DNA of 64,000 nt, taken from Stigmatella ashevillena. GTDB lineage: Bacteria; Myxococcota; Myxococcia; Myxococcales; Myxococcaceae. The notes beneath the pieces are model-generated. The model saw nothing but the letters and a program-made list of their open reading frames with translations. It made no database searches and was not told the origin of the DNA. The position numbers were made by a program, and so were the translations under genes. Position 1 is the stretch's first letter; each line of letters opens with the position of its first letter. The DNA is taken from assembly GCF_028368975.1 (NCBI RefSeq), contig NZ_JAQNDM010000002.1, positions 62,001 through 126,000 of the forward strand. The letters run 5' to 3'. Shown piece after piece: positions 26,170 to 34,693 of the stretch.

Positions 26170-27840
26170 TCACTGCGCGGCGGGCGCCGGCTGGCGGTAG
26201 CGGAAGGCGTCGGACAGCGTGAGCTGCACCAGGAGCTCCCGGAGGTTGAAGCCGCTCCGGGCGAACTGCTTCTTCAGGTTCAGGACTTCGCACTGCTCCT
26301 GCGAAGTCTCTGAGCGGCCGTTGGCGTAGCGGAACCACTGGGTGGCGACGCACTCCATCACGTAGGTGCTCCGGGCGAACTTGCGCGACAGCTCCACGGC
26401 GCCCACGTAGGCGCCTTCCGCGTCTCCGGCCTGGGTGACGGTGCCGCTGGAGTCCACCGGCAGGGTGCCCTCGTGGGTCCGGAAGGCGCCCGCGCCGTCA
26501 TAGTTCTCGAAGCCGAAGCCCACCGGATCGATGAGCGAGTGGCAGCCCGAGCATGCCGGGCTGCGGGTGTGCTCGGCGAAGCGCTCGCGCGTCGTGGCGT
26601 CCGGCGAGGGATCCGGCGGCGCCCCCACGTTGTCCGGCGGGGTGGGCAGTTGCTGGCAGAGGAACTGTTTGCGCACGAAGACGCCCCGGTGGATGGGCGA
26701 GCTCTGGTTCGGCTTGGCGTGGCTCGCCAGGAAGCTGGCCTGGGTGAGCAGGCCGGAGCGCAGCGACGGATTCACCGTCACCTTTTCGAACAGGCTCCCG
26801 GTGGGGCCGGTGAAGCCGTAGAAGTCCGCCAACGGCTTGTTGGCGAAGGTGAAGGGCGCATCGAACAACAGGGAGGCGCTGCCCTCGCTGTCGAAGAAGA
26901 CGTAGTCGAGGAACTTCTCCGTCTCCGTGCGCATGGCCGCCTTCAAGGGCTCGAACGCGGGGTAGACGGTGGCGTCCTTGGTGGCGTGGGTGAACTCATC
27001 CAGCTTCAGCCACTGCCGGTGGAACTCGGCCACCATGCCGCGGGCCTTGGCATCCCCGAGCATGCGCCGCGCCTGGGCTTCGACTTGCGCGGGGGTGACG
27101 AGCTCGCCTGCCTCGGCGGCCTGGAAGAGCGTGGCATCGGGCATCGTGCCCCAGAGGAAGTACGAGAGCCGGGAGGCCATCTCGTAGGAGCTGACCTGCA
27201 CCGAGGCCCCCGGCTCGCCCGGCGTTCCGGACTCGGCGCGGTACAGGAAGTACGGGGACTGGAGGAAGGCCTGGAGCGTCATCCGGATGCCGGTGAGGAA
27301 GTCCTTCCGGGCACGCCCAGCCTGGTACACCGCCAGCAAGCGGGAGACCTCCTCGGCCTCCAGCGGGCGGCGCCAGGCGCGCTTGCCGAAGGTCTCGATG
27401 AACTGCCGGGCGCAGGTGGACTCGGTGCTGGCGGTGGGCTGGCACGGCAGGAGCGCGTCGAGGTTCGCCGCCGTGGACAGCGTCTCCGAGGCCTCCATCC
27501 ACTGCTCCACATGGAGCAGGGTGACATTCAGCGCATAGGCGTTGTTGTTGAAGCCCAGCGACTCCTCTTCCTTGGCGAAGCCTTCCGCGGGCTGGAGGGA
27601 CGTGCCCAGCAGATCCCTCACCGTGTTGTTGTACTCGAAGCGCGTCAGCCGCCTTAGCGGCGAGGGGCCTGGCTCGATGCCGGTGGAGGGGCACGCTGCC
27701 TCCTCCGGTCCGCCCGGGCCCCCTTCACCCGGAGTGGGACGGCCATCGACTTCCAGTTCAGCCTGTCCGAAGCAGCCCCCCAGCAGGAGGGTCGCCGAGA
27801 CGAGCCGGACAAGTCCAAGCAGGCGGTGGGATGAACTCAC
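26170..27840 (-). CDS. DUF1587/DUF1592/DUF1588/DUF1585 lipoprotein
   Basis: I start at the GTG at 27840 (GAGGA upstream), giving 556 residues with lipobox LLLGGC. The domain order is that of the planctomycete-type cytochrome-like family: DUF1587 (RRLTRFEYNNTVRDLLG), DUF1592 (SYFLWGTMPDATLF), DUF1588 (GLLTQASFLASHAKPNQSSPIHRG...C), and DUF1585 near the end. One C-x2-C-H motif (CSGCHSLIDPVGFGFENYD) could bind haem c. The partner gene DUF1552 follows. The pair is thought to take part in degrading extracellular polymers or lipids, but this is unproven. Confidence 0.88.
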   Translation of the reverse strand: MSSSHRLLGLVRLVSATLLLGGCFGQAELEVDGRPTPGEGGPGGPEEAACPSTGIEPGPSPLRRLTRFEYNNTVRDLLGTSLQPAEGFAKEEESLGFNNNAYALNVTLLHVEQWMEASETLSTAANLDALLPCQPTASTESTCARQFIETFGKRAWRRPLEAEEVSRLLAVYQAGRARKDFLTGIRMTLQAFLQSPYFLYRAESGTPGEPGASVQVSSYEMASRLSYFLWGTMPDATLFQAAEAGELVTPAQVEAQARRMLGDAKARGMVAEFHRQWLKLDEFTHATKDATVYPAFEPLKAAMRTETEKFLDYVFFDSEGSASLLFDAPFTFANKPLADFYGFTGPTGSLFEKVTVNPSLRSGLLTQASFLASHAKPNQSSPIHRGVFVRKQFLCQQLPTPPDNVGAPPDPSPDATTRERFAEHTRSPACSGCHSLIDPVGFGFENYDGAGAFRTHEGTLPVDSSGTVTQAGDAEGAYVGAVELSRKFARSTYVMECVATQWFRYANGRSETSQEQCEVLNLKKQFARSGFNLRELLVQLTLSDAFRYRQPAPAAQ

Positions 27841-27935
27841 GCGGGGCGTCCTCGGCTCAGGGAGAGGGGGTGGACCCACGCCCTTCGCAAGGGACGCGCC
27901 ATCACGCGCTTTTCAGGATTTCAGTTGTTTAGCGA

Positions 27936-27977
27936 ACCCTTGCCGAGAGGGGTGGGGGGCCCAGCCCCCGGCAGGGT
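27936..27977 (-). terminator. Hairpin downstream of the transhydrogenase gene
   Basis: On the minus strand ACCCTGCCG...CGGCAAGGGT forms an outer stem with one bulge. An inner GGGGGC-TGG-GCCCCC hairpin (27955-27969) lies within it. It follows the transhydrogenase stop at 27999 and precedes the DUF1592 gene. No T-tract is present, so it may be a weak or Rho-assisted terminator. Confidence 0.45.
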
Positions 27978-27998
27978 GTGGGGATCTCCCCCCAGCGC

Positions 27999-29396
27999 TC
28001 AGAACAGCCGGTTGAGGCCGTTGAGGGCGGCCACCCGGTATGCCTCGGCCATGGTGGGGTAGTTGAAGGTGGTATTGACGAAGTAGTCGATGGTGTTGCC
28101 GGGCCCTTCTTGGGACATGATCGCCTGGCCGATGTGGATGATCTCCGAGGCGTTGTCCCCCAGGCAGTGGATGCCGAGGATCTCCCGCGTGTCCCGGTGG
28201 AAGAGCAGCTTGAGCATGCCCACCGTGCGGCCGGTGATCTGCGCGCGCGCCAGGCTCTTGAAGAAGGCATGGCCGACTTCGTAGGGCACGTTCTGCTGGG
28301 TGAGCTCCTGCTCGGTGCGCCCCAGGCTGCTGATCTCCGGGCTGGTGTAGATGCCGCTGGGGATGTCCTTCACCAGCTTGTGCTCCAGCCGCCCCTCGAC
28401 GATGTGGGTGGCGGCGAAGCGGCCCTGATCGTACGAGGCGCTGGCCAGCGAGGGGATGCCCACCACGTCTCCCACCGCGTAGATGTGGGGCACGACGGTC
28501 TGGTACGCGTCATTGACCTGCACGTTGCCGCGCGAGTCGGTCTGGATGCCCAGCTTGTCGAGCCCCATGTCGTGGGTGTTGCCGGTGCGTCCGTTGGCCC
28601 ACAGGAAGATCTCCGTCTTGAGCCGCTTGCCGCTCTTGAGGTGCAGCACCACCCCGTCGTCGGTGGGCTCCACGCGCTCCATCTGCTCCTGGTGGCGGAT
28701 GAGCACGCCCTGCTCGCGCAGGTGGTAGGAGAGCGCGTCGGAGATCTCATCGTCCAGGAAGGACAAGAGCCGGTCACGCGTGTTCACCAGATCCACCTTC
28801 ACCCCGAGCATGCGGAACATGGACGCGTACTCGCAGCCGATGACGCCCGCTCCATAAATGAGCATCGTCATCGGCGTCTCGTTCATCGTCAGGATGGTGT
28901 CCGAGTCGAAGATGCGCGGGTGGCTGAAGTCCAGGTCCGGTGGGCGATAGGGGCGCGAGCCCGTGGCGATGACGAAGGCCTTGGCGGACAGCAGCTCGCT
29001 GGCACCCCGGGGATCGGTGACCTCCAGCGTGTTGGCATTCAGGAAGCGCCCGTGGCCGATGGACAGCTCCACGCGGTTGCGCTCGTAGAAGGTGGTGCGC
29101 AGCTGCACCTGGCGCGCCACCACCGAGGAGGCCTTGCGCATCATGTCCTTGAACTTCGAGACCTTGGCCAGCTCCACGCGCAGCTCGGGGTGATCATTCT
29201 GCACATCCACCAGGCGCTGAATGGCATGGCGGAGGGCCTTGGAGGGGATGGTGGCCGTATGGGTGCAGGCGCCGCCCACCAGGATGCGGTTGTCCACCAT
29301 GCAGACGCGCTTGCCCTCCTTGGCTGCCTTCATGGCAGCGCCTTCTCCCCCCGGCCCGGAACCAATCACCACGATGTCGAAATGCCGCGTGCTCAT
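27999..29396 (-). CDS. sthA: Soluble pyridine nucleotide transhydrogenase (Si-specific)
   Basis: The 465-residue flavoprotein starts at the ATG at 29396. The FAD-binding motif is [14 protein letters not shown]. Where disulfide reductases have C-x4-C, the sequence is [18 protein letters not shown]; the second Cys is Thr, as in SthA-type transhydrogenases, which lack the redox disulfide. The NAD site is [16 protein letters not shown], and the C-terminal dimer domain has [19 protein letters not shown]. It would move hydride between NADPH and NAD in the cytosol. It begins 67 bases after the DUF3325 gene of the iron-uptake operon on the same strand, though it may have its own promoter. Confidence 0.92.
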   Translation of the reverse strand: MSTRHFDIVVIGSGPGGEGAAMKAAKEGKRVCMVDNRILVGGACTHTATIPSKALRHAIQRLVDVQNDHPELRVELAKVSKFKDMMRKASSVVARQVQLRTTFYERNRVELSIGHGRFLNANTLEVTDPRGASELLSAKAFVIATGSRPYRPPDLDFSHPRIFDSDTILTMNETPMTMLIYGAGVIGCEYASMFRMLGVKVDLVNTRDRLLSFLDDEISDALSYHLREQGVLIRHQEQMERVEPTDDGVVLHLKSGKRLKTEIFLWANGRTGNTHDMGLDKLGIQTDSRGNVQVNDAYQTVVPHIYAVGDVVGIPSLASASYDQGRFAATHIVEGRLEHKLVKDIPSGIYTSPEISSLGRTEQELTQQNVPYEVGHAFFKSLARAQITGRTVGMLKLLFHRDTREILGIHCLGDNASEIIHIGQAIMSQEGPGNTIDYFVNTTFNYPTMAEAYRVAALNGLNRLF

Positions 29397-29463
29397 GGCC
29401 GGATACTTCTTCACCTGGGTGCACTCGGGAAGAAATCAGTTACTCGGGCGCTCGCCCGGAGCC

Positions 29464-29793
29464 TCAGGATGCGCCCAGGAGGGCGATGGCTCCCCCCGCG
29501 AGGGGCGCGCCCACAGCCAGGGGCAGGGCCCACCGGGGCCGCCAGGCGAGCAAGGCCACCAGGAGGATGCCCGAGAGCATCAGCAGGCAGCCCCAGAGCA
29601 CCGTGCCCACCTCGCCGCCCTGTTGGTGGATGCAGACTCCCAGTGCGCAGAGGCCCCCCAGCGCGGCGGCGCCCCGGAGCAGGGCCACCCGCTGGGGGGA
29701 AGGGGGCTGGCCCAGCAAGGCCCGGTGGTGCCGCGCCATCCCCAGGCAGCAGGCGAGCAGCGCCAGGTAGTTGAGGCCGAACACCAGCAACAT
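29464..29793 (-). CDS. DUF3325 small membrane protein
   Basis: The 109-residue protein is almost entirely hydrophobic, with about four transmembrane helices (LNYLALLACCLGMARHHRAL at the start). It fits DUF3325, a family found beside PepSY-TM proteins in siderophore-uptake loci. Its ATG overlaps the stop of the PepSY gene (ATGA). The exact role is unknown; probably an inner-membrane accessory for iron release or uptake. Confidence 0.8.
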   Translation of the reverse strand: MLLVFGLNYLALLACCLGMARHHRALLGQPPSPQRVALLRGAAALGGLCALGVCIHQQGGEVGTVLWGCLLMLSGILLVALLAWRPRWALPLAVGAPLAGGAIALLGAS

Positions 29794-31313
29794 CAGGCGC
29801 TTTCCTCCGCGAGGCGCTGGGGCGGGGTAGGGGCCGGGGCCTGCACACGGCCCAGTCGGCGGCTCAGGAGCGCGCAGACGGCGCCCGTGGCGAGCAGGAC
29901 GAGATCCACTCCCGCCAGCGCCCAGTCACCGCGTGCCAGGCTCACGCCCAGGTGGCCTTGGGGCGCTCGCACGACGCTCAGCAGCGGCAGTCCCAGGGCC
30001 AGCAGCGCGCCCAGCAGGAGCTGATCCCGGGTGCGCCGGTCTCTGCGGAGGGGCAGGGCCGCCCAGACAATGGACGCCGTCCAGGTGAACAGGAAGGCGC
30101 GGACCTCCCAGTGCTCGCGCCCGGGGAGACCCGAGGGCAGCAGGCGGTTGGCCCAGAGAAGCGCGAGGCTTGCCAGCGGCAGGCCGCCCAGCACGGCGGC
30201 ATTCAGTCCGCGCACCAGTCCCAGGCCGAGGCCTCCCCGCGCCTCGCGCTTGGCCAGCCAGAGCTGCACCCCCGAGACGAGCATCAGACAGCCCGCGAGG
30301 CCCAGCAGCAGGTAGAGCCCGCGCACCCACTGTCCGCCGTACTGCGCCATGTGCAGGCCGGTCATCCAGGCGAAGGTCCTGTAGCCCGGATCATAAGGAG
30401 GCTGGACGTGCAGTAGCGCCCCGCTGGCCGCGTCGAAGGACACGGTGCGTTGGTCATCGGTGATGCGCGAGTCATCCCGGCGGCGGATGGACACCACGGC
30501 GGCGGCATCGGCCGGATGGTGGACGCTGATCCATCCCGCCGTCCCTCCATCGCCCCAGGTGCGCTGGGCCTGGACGATCAACCCATCCAGGGACACGGGA
30601 GGCGGCGCGGGCTGACCGATGTCCTCCCGCTCCCAGGAGCGCTGGACCTCGGTATCGAAGCGCACGGCGTCGCCCTGGTAGGCCACCCGGATGCCGGCCT
30701 GCATGTACGTGATGACGAAGATGGCCAGGCCCGTGTAGGCCATGAGCAGGTGGAAGGGCAGGCCGAGGACGCCCAGCACGTTGTGGGCATCGAGCCAGGC
30801 CCGCTGGCGCGTGGCCTGAGGCCTCAAGGTGAAGAAGTCCTGGAAGATGCGGCGGTGAATGATGACCCCGCTGATCAGCGCCACCAGCATGAGGATGGCG
30901 GCGGCGGCCACCACGTACATGCCGTTCAGACCCGCGTGCAGGTCATAGTGGAGCGTGAAGAAGAAGTCCCCGCCGACGCTCTTGGGCAGGGGCTCGCCGG
31001 TCACCGCATGCAACTGGAAGGCTTGGAACTCGCCGCCGTCCGGTTCCCACCCGGCGCGCCACCAGGGCTCTCGGGGACCCGGGGGACGCATCCACCACGC
31101 GTGCGCATCCGGGGCACGCGTGTGCAGCCAGTCTCGCACCTGATCGGCCGAGAGCGGCTGCCCGGCGGGGGGGTGCAGCGAGGGTTGCATCCACCGGGTC
31201 AGCTCCTTGTCGAAGCAGGCCAGACTGCCGGCGAAGAGGATGGTGAACAGCAGCCAACTGACCAACAGCCCCGCCCACGTGTGCAGGCCCGCCATGGATT
31301 GCCGGAGGCTCAT
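29793..31313 (-). CDS. PepSY-associated TM protein (siderophore/iron reductase-like)
   Basis: The 506-residue protein starts at the ATG at 31313; the longer open frame has no better start. It has the PepSY_TM layout: a first helix (HTWAGLLVSWLLFTILFAG) followed by a large periplasmic part with FTLHYDLHAG, then further helices with a PepSY region between. Conserved His in the helices (LHTWAG, HYDLHAGL, DAHNVLGVLGLPFHLLMAY, GLHMAQYGG) match haem-binding or ferric-reductase-like members such as FsrB. It is likely to reduce ferric siderophores in the inner membrane. It overlaps both neighbours by ATGA, and a TonB receptor gene lies nearby. Confidence 0.87.
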   Translation of the reverse strand: MSLRQSMAGLHTWAGLLVSWLLFTILFAGSLACFDKELTRWMQPSLHPPAGQPLSADQVRDWLHTRAPDAHAWWMRPPGPREPWWRAGWEPDGGEFQAFQLHAVTGEPLPKSVGGDFFFTLHYDLHAGLNGMYVVAAAAILMLVALISGVIIHRRIFQDFFTLRPQATRQRAWLDAHNVLGVLGLPFHLLMAYTGLAIFVITYMQAGIRVAYQGDAVRFDTEVQRSWEREDIGQPAPPPVSLDGLIVQAQRTWGDGGTAGWISVHHPADAAAVVSIRRRDDSRITDDQRTVSFDAASGALLHVQPPYDPGYRTFAWMTGLHMAQYGGQWVRGLYLLLGLAGCLMLVSGVQLWLAKREARGGLGLGLVRGLNAAVLGGLPLASLALLWANRLLPSGLPGREHWEVRAFLFTWTASIVWAALPLRRDRRTRDQLLLGALLALGLPLLSVVRAPQGHLGVSLARGDWALAGVDLVLLATGAVCALLSRRLGRVQAPAPTPPQRLAEESA

Positions 31314-31612
31314 GGCCGGGCTCCGAACCCACCGGGCAGGAAGGCCCCCAGCGCCAGCACGCCGCACAGCGCGCTCAGGACCCAGCAGGCCCGCCAGGGC
31401 GAGCGGGCGGCGAAGGCGTACAGAATGGCTCCCGTGTAGACGGCGAACGAGGCGAGGCTGGCGAACATCACCCGGTCCGTGCGCGCCAGCGGCAACCAGA
31501 CGCTCAGAAAAGCGGTGGCGGTATAGGCCAGTCCGTACCCCCCCACCGCCGCCGCCACGAGGCGCAAGGCGATCCCCGCCGCGGCACCTGTCGAGTTGCT
31601 CACCGAGATCAT
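31310..31612 (-). CDS. DUF3649 small membrane protein
   Basis: Starting at the ATG at 31612, which overlaps the upstream stop (ATGA), the product has 100 residues and three hydrophobic helices (VAAAVGGYGLAYTATAFLSV, VMFASLASFAVYTGAILYAF, WRACWVLSALCGVLALGAF). This matches DUF3649, which accompanies PepSY and DUF3325 proteins in iron loci. It is probably a membrane subunit of the same complex. Confidence 0.8.
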   Translation of the reverse strand: MISVSNSTGAAAGIALRLVAAAVGGYGLAYTATAFLSVWLPLARTDRVMFASLASFAVYTGAILYAFAARSPWRACWVLSALCGVLALGAFLPGGFGARP

Positions 31613-32304
31613 TCGTGGGTCCTGGGCTTGGGGCGCTGGGCGCTCTTGGGCGCCTTGTCCTGGATGCGCCACGCTGGGTGGCGCAGGAGGAAGCTGCCGA
31701 CCGTGAGGAGGAGGCCGGGGACCGCCATGGCCATTCCGAGAGCGATGCCCAGCCCGTGAAAATTCTCATGGCTGGACCGAAGGTCCTGGTGGATGAACAC
31801 GCCGCCGGAAACGAGCAAGCCCACGCCCATCAGCCCCAGCAACACGCCTCCTACCTTTTGCAGGACGCGGAGCTCCAGCGCCCCCCCGATGAGGGCCGCC
31901 AGGCTTGGCAGTGCCAGCAGGAAGCCCACGGGACCTGTCATCACCGCGGGCGCGGTCCCGAGCAGGACCAGCACGATGCCCAACAGCGGAAAGTGGCGTG
32001 GGCCCAGCTCCCTCGTGAGTGAATCTTCGTGCAGGCTGTCCATGGCCTCGGGAGGAATCTCCAAGGCGTAGGGGTGGCCCAGCTCCATCAAGGCCCGTAC
32101 CGCGGCGGCCTCGACGGTCCCTCCCTGACTGCTCAGCATGGAGCGGAGGTGGTGGGAGTTCAGCAAGGAGAGCAGGAAATCGGCGCGCTCCCGAGGGGAC
32201 TCGTCCGCCGCCAGAGGGCGGGTGAGCCCCTCCATCAGGGCATCCACCTCCTGGCGTCCTCCGGCCAGAGAACTCACCTGCTCCAACAGCGCGGAGAGCG
32301 CCAT
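31609..32304 (-). CDS. Membrane protein of unknown function in the iron locus
   Basis: The frame opens at an ATG at 32367, but the ATG at 32304 has GAGGAGAAGG shortly upstream and gives 231 residues. The N-terminal half (about 1-100) is soluble and helical, with ERADFLLSLLNSHHLRSML and VRALMELGHPYALEIPPE. The second half has four or so transmembrane helices, ending in a basic tail. The stop overlaps the DUF3649 start (ATGA), so it is the first gene of the four-gene operon that diverges from the TonB receptor gene. No family recognised. A role in iron uptake is inferred from position only. Confidence 0.7.
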   Translation of the reverse strand: MALSALLEQVSSLAGGRQEVDALMEGLTRPLAADESPRERADFLLSLLNSHHLRSMLSSQGGTVEAAAVRALMELGHPYALEIPPEAMDSLHEDSLTRELGPRHFPLLGIVLVLLGTAPAVMTGPVGFLLALPSLAALIGGALELRVLQKVGGVLLGLMGVGLLVSGGVFIHQDLRSSHENFHGLGIALGMAMAVPGLLLTVGSFLLRHPAWRIQDKAPKSAQRPKPRTHE

Positions 32305-32526
32305 CGGTGCGGCCTTCTCCTCGAGGGCGTGAGTGGCAGGGTGGGGGGCAGAGCGGAGGCGTTCCATGGGGTGTTCAGTCTACACGGGGCTCCAGAGGCG
32401 CGGCCGCACGCGGGCCGCCAGTGCTTGGGCCCCGGTGGGGCCTCCGAAGCGCATTCGCTTGTCTCTTCTAACATGCCCATGCTAGGGCGCTGAACCCGAT
32501 TTTAAGAATCAAAAACAGGAGTCATC

Positions 32527-34680
32527 ATGTTTGCGCAGTTCCGTTGCCCACGCGGGGGGCGTTTCCACTCGCTGGGGATGTTCGCGGGCGTCTCATGTCT
32601 GGCCTTCGCCACGGTCGCCAGTGCGCAGGAAGAGGGAAGTGCCATCACCCTGGAGACCGTCCGGGTCCAGGGCGAGCGGGAGCAGGCGACAGGGCCCATC
32701 GAGGGCTACACCGCCGAGCGCAGCGCGAGTGGCACCAAGACGGACACGGAGCTCATCGAGACGCCCCAGGCGATTTCGGTCGTCGGCCGTGAGCAGATGG
32801 ATGCCCAGCAGGTGCAGTCCGTGGTCGAGGCCACGCGGTACACGCCCGGTGTGCGGGCGGGGACGTTCGGCGCGGACTCGCGCAACGACTGGTTCCTGGT
32901 GCGAGGCTTCACCTCCCAGGATTCGGGCTACTACCTCGATGGGTTGCAGCTCTTCTCGAGCTCCTTCGCCACGTGGCGGCTCGAGCCGTTCGGGCTGGAG
33001 CGAATCGAGGCCGTGCGCGGCCCCTCCTCGGTGCTCTATGGCGGCACCAACCCAGGCGGCCTGCTCAACCTGGTCAGCAAAAAGCCCTCGGCCCGGACGC
33101 TCCTGCACCTGGAGGCGGGCATCAACGAGTTTGGCAATGGCTACGGTGCCGTGGACGTCGGGGGCTCCATCGATCAGGGCGAGCGCTGGCTCTACCGCGT
33201 GTCGGCGCTCGGCCGTGGCGGCGGAACCCAGGTCGAGCACACGAACAATGATCGCCTCTTCCTCGCGCCCAGCGTGACGTGGGTGCCGGCCAAGAGCACG
33301 ACGCTGACCCTGCACGGCAGCTACCTGCGGGACCGGACCCGCGGCCAGAATTTCCTGCCTTATGTGGGCACCGTCGTGGACGCGCCTTATGGGCGCATTC
33401 CCACGGATCTGTTCACGAGCGAGCCGGACCTGGACCACTTCAAGCGGGACCAGTTCCTGGTCGGCTACGAGTTCGAGCACCGCTTCAGTGAGGCCTGGAC
33501 GGTGCGGCAGAACCTGCGCTACGGCCACCTCAAGATCGACTTCCAGAACTACTACGGCGTGGGCTACGCGGGTGATCCGGCCGATGCGCAGCTCGCCCGA
33601 GGCAACTTCGTGACGGTGCCGGAGGCGGACCTGTTCACGGTCGACAACCAGGTGCAAGCGCGGTTCGAGACCGGGCCCCTGGTCCACCGGGTCCTCCTGG
33701 GCGTCGATTACAAGAACTACCGCATCGCGGACGAGCAGGGCTACGAGGCGGGCACCCCGCTGGATCTTCGCAACCCCGTCTACGGCTCGTATGCCCCCCC
33801 GGAGTCTCGCTACACGCTCAACGAGACGGCGCAGAATCAGCTCGGCGTCTACCTCCAGGATCAGATCCAGCTCGCCACGCGGTGGAACCTGGTGTTGAGC
33901 GGGCGTCACGACTGGGTGAGCACGGATCTCGAGAACCAGATCCTCCCGGAGGCCAGCTATGACGGCAGCGTCAAGTCGTTCAGTGGGCGCGCCGGGTTGA
34001 TCTACACCTTCGACAGCGGCTTCGCGCCCTACGTCAGCTATGCGAGATCCTTCAACCCGGTGGCGGGGACCACTGCGGCGGGAGAACTCTTCGAGCCCGA
34101 GACCGGCCAGCAGGTGGAAGCGGGCCTGAAGATCCAGCCGGAAGGGATGAACAGCACCCTGGGCCTCTCCGTGTTCGAGCTGCGGCGGCAGAACTTCGTG
34201 ACGACGGACGGCGCCTTCAATCAGCTCCAGATCGGTGAAGTGCGTTCCCGAGGCGCCGAGCTCGAGGTCATCACCCAACTGTTGCCCGGGCTCTCGGTCA
34301 TCGGCACCGCCTCGGTGTACGGCCTCGAAATCACCGATGGCACGGACTTCGAGACGGGCAAGACGCCCGTGGGCTCACCGGAGCTCATGGCCTCCCTCTG
34401 GGTGGACTACACCTTCCAGCAGGGCACCTTGGAGGGCTTGGGCGCCGGGGCGGGGATTCGCTCGGTGGGCCGTTCGTTCGCTGACCGGGCCAACACGCTG
34501 GAGGTGCCGGGCTTCACGCTCGTGGACCTCGGCCTGCACTACCAGCGGAACCACTGGCGGGCCGCGATCAACGTCGCGAACCTGCTCGACGACGAGTACG
34601 TGTCGTCGTGCAGTTCCGAGGCCGCCTGCTTCTATGGAGACCAGCGCCGGGCCGCGCTCAACGTCGGGTACACCTGGTAG
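32527..34680 (+). CDS. TonB-dependent siderophore receptor
   Basis: The ATG has AGGAG eight bases upstream. The 717-residue product has a signal peptide ending near VASAQ, a TonB-box-like ITLETVRVQG, a plug domain (ETPQAISVVGREQMDAQQ, then YLDGLQLF, VRGPSSVLYGGTNPGGLLNLVSKKP), a 22-strand barrel, and the C-terminal aromatic end (ALNVGYTW). The plug sequence is typical of FhuA/FpvA-like ferric-siderophore receptors. The divergent four-gene PepSY operon completes an iron-uptake locus. No clear Fur box is visible in the 158-base spacer, although the last 40 bases are AT-rich. The siderophore type cannot be read from sequence. Confidence 0.92.
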   Translation: MFAQFRCPRGGRFHSLGMFAGVSCLAFATVASAQEEGSAITLETVRVQGEREQATGPIEGYTAERSASGTKTDTELIETPQAISVVGREQMDAQQVQSVVEATRYTPGVRAGTFGADSRNDWFLVRGFTSQDSGYYLDGLQLFSSSFATWRLEPFGLERIEAVRGPSSVLYGGTNPGGLLNLVSKKPSARTLLHLEAGINEFGNGYGAVDVGGSIDQGERWLYRVSALGRGGGTQVEHTNNDRLFLAPSVTWVPAKSTTLTLHGSYLRDRTRGQNFLPYVGTVVDAPYGRIPTDLFTSEPDLDHFKRDQFLVGYEFEHRFSEAWTVRQNLRYGHLKIDFQNYYGVGYAGDPADAQLARGNFVTVPEADLFTVDNQVQARFETGPLVHRVLLGVDYKNYRIADEQGYEAGTPLDLRNPVYGSYAPPESRYTLNETAQNQLGVYLQDQIQLATRWNLVLSGRHDWVSTDLENQILPEASYDGSVKSFSGRAGLIYTFDSGFAPYVSYARSFNPVAGTTAAGELFEPETGQQVEAGLKIQPEGMNSTLGLSVFELRRQNFVTTDGAFNQLQIGEVRSRGAELEVITQLLPGLSVIGTASVYGLEITDGTDFETGKTPVGSPELMASLWVDYTFQQGTLEGLGAGAGIRSVGRSFADRANTLEVPGFTLVDLGLHYQRNHWRAAINVANLLDDEYVSSCSSEAACFYGDQRRAALNVGYTW

Positions 34681-34693
34681 GAAAGCGCCGGTA

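Noticed and set aside
32304-32367. The ATG at 32367 as the start of the first iron-operon gene
   Set aside because: It has no ribosome site. The ATG at 32304 has GAGGAGAAGG upstream and leaves more room for the divergent promoters, though the longer form cannot be excluded.
32480-32526. Fur box in the AT-rich stretch before the TonB receptor gene
   Set aside because: CCGATTTTAAGAATCAAAAA does not match the GATAAT-type consensus well enough, so iron control is left as inference.
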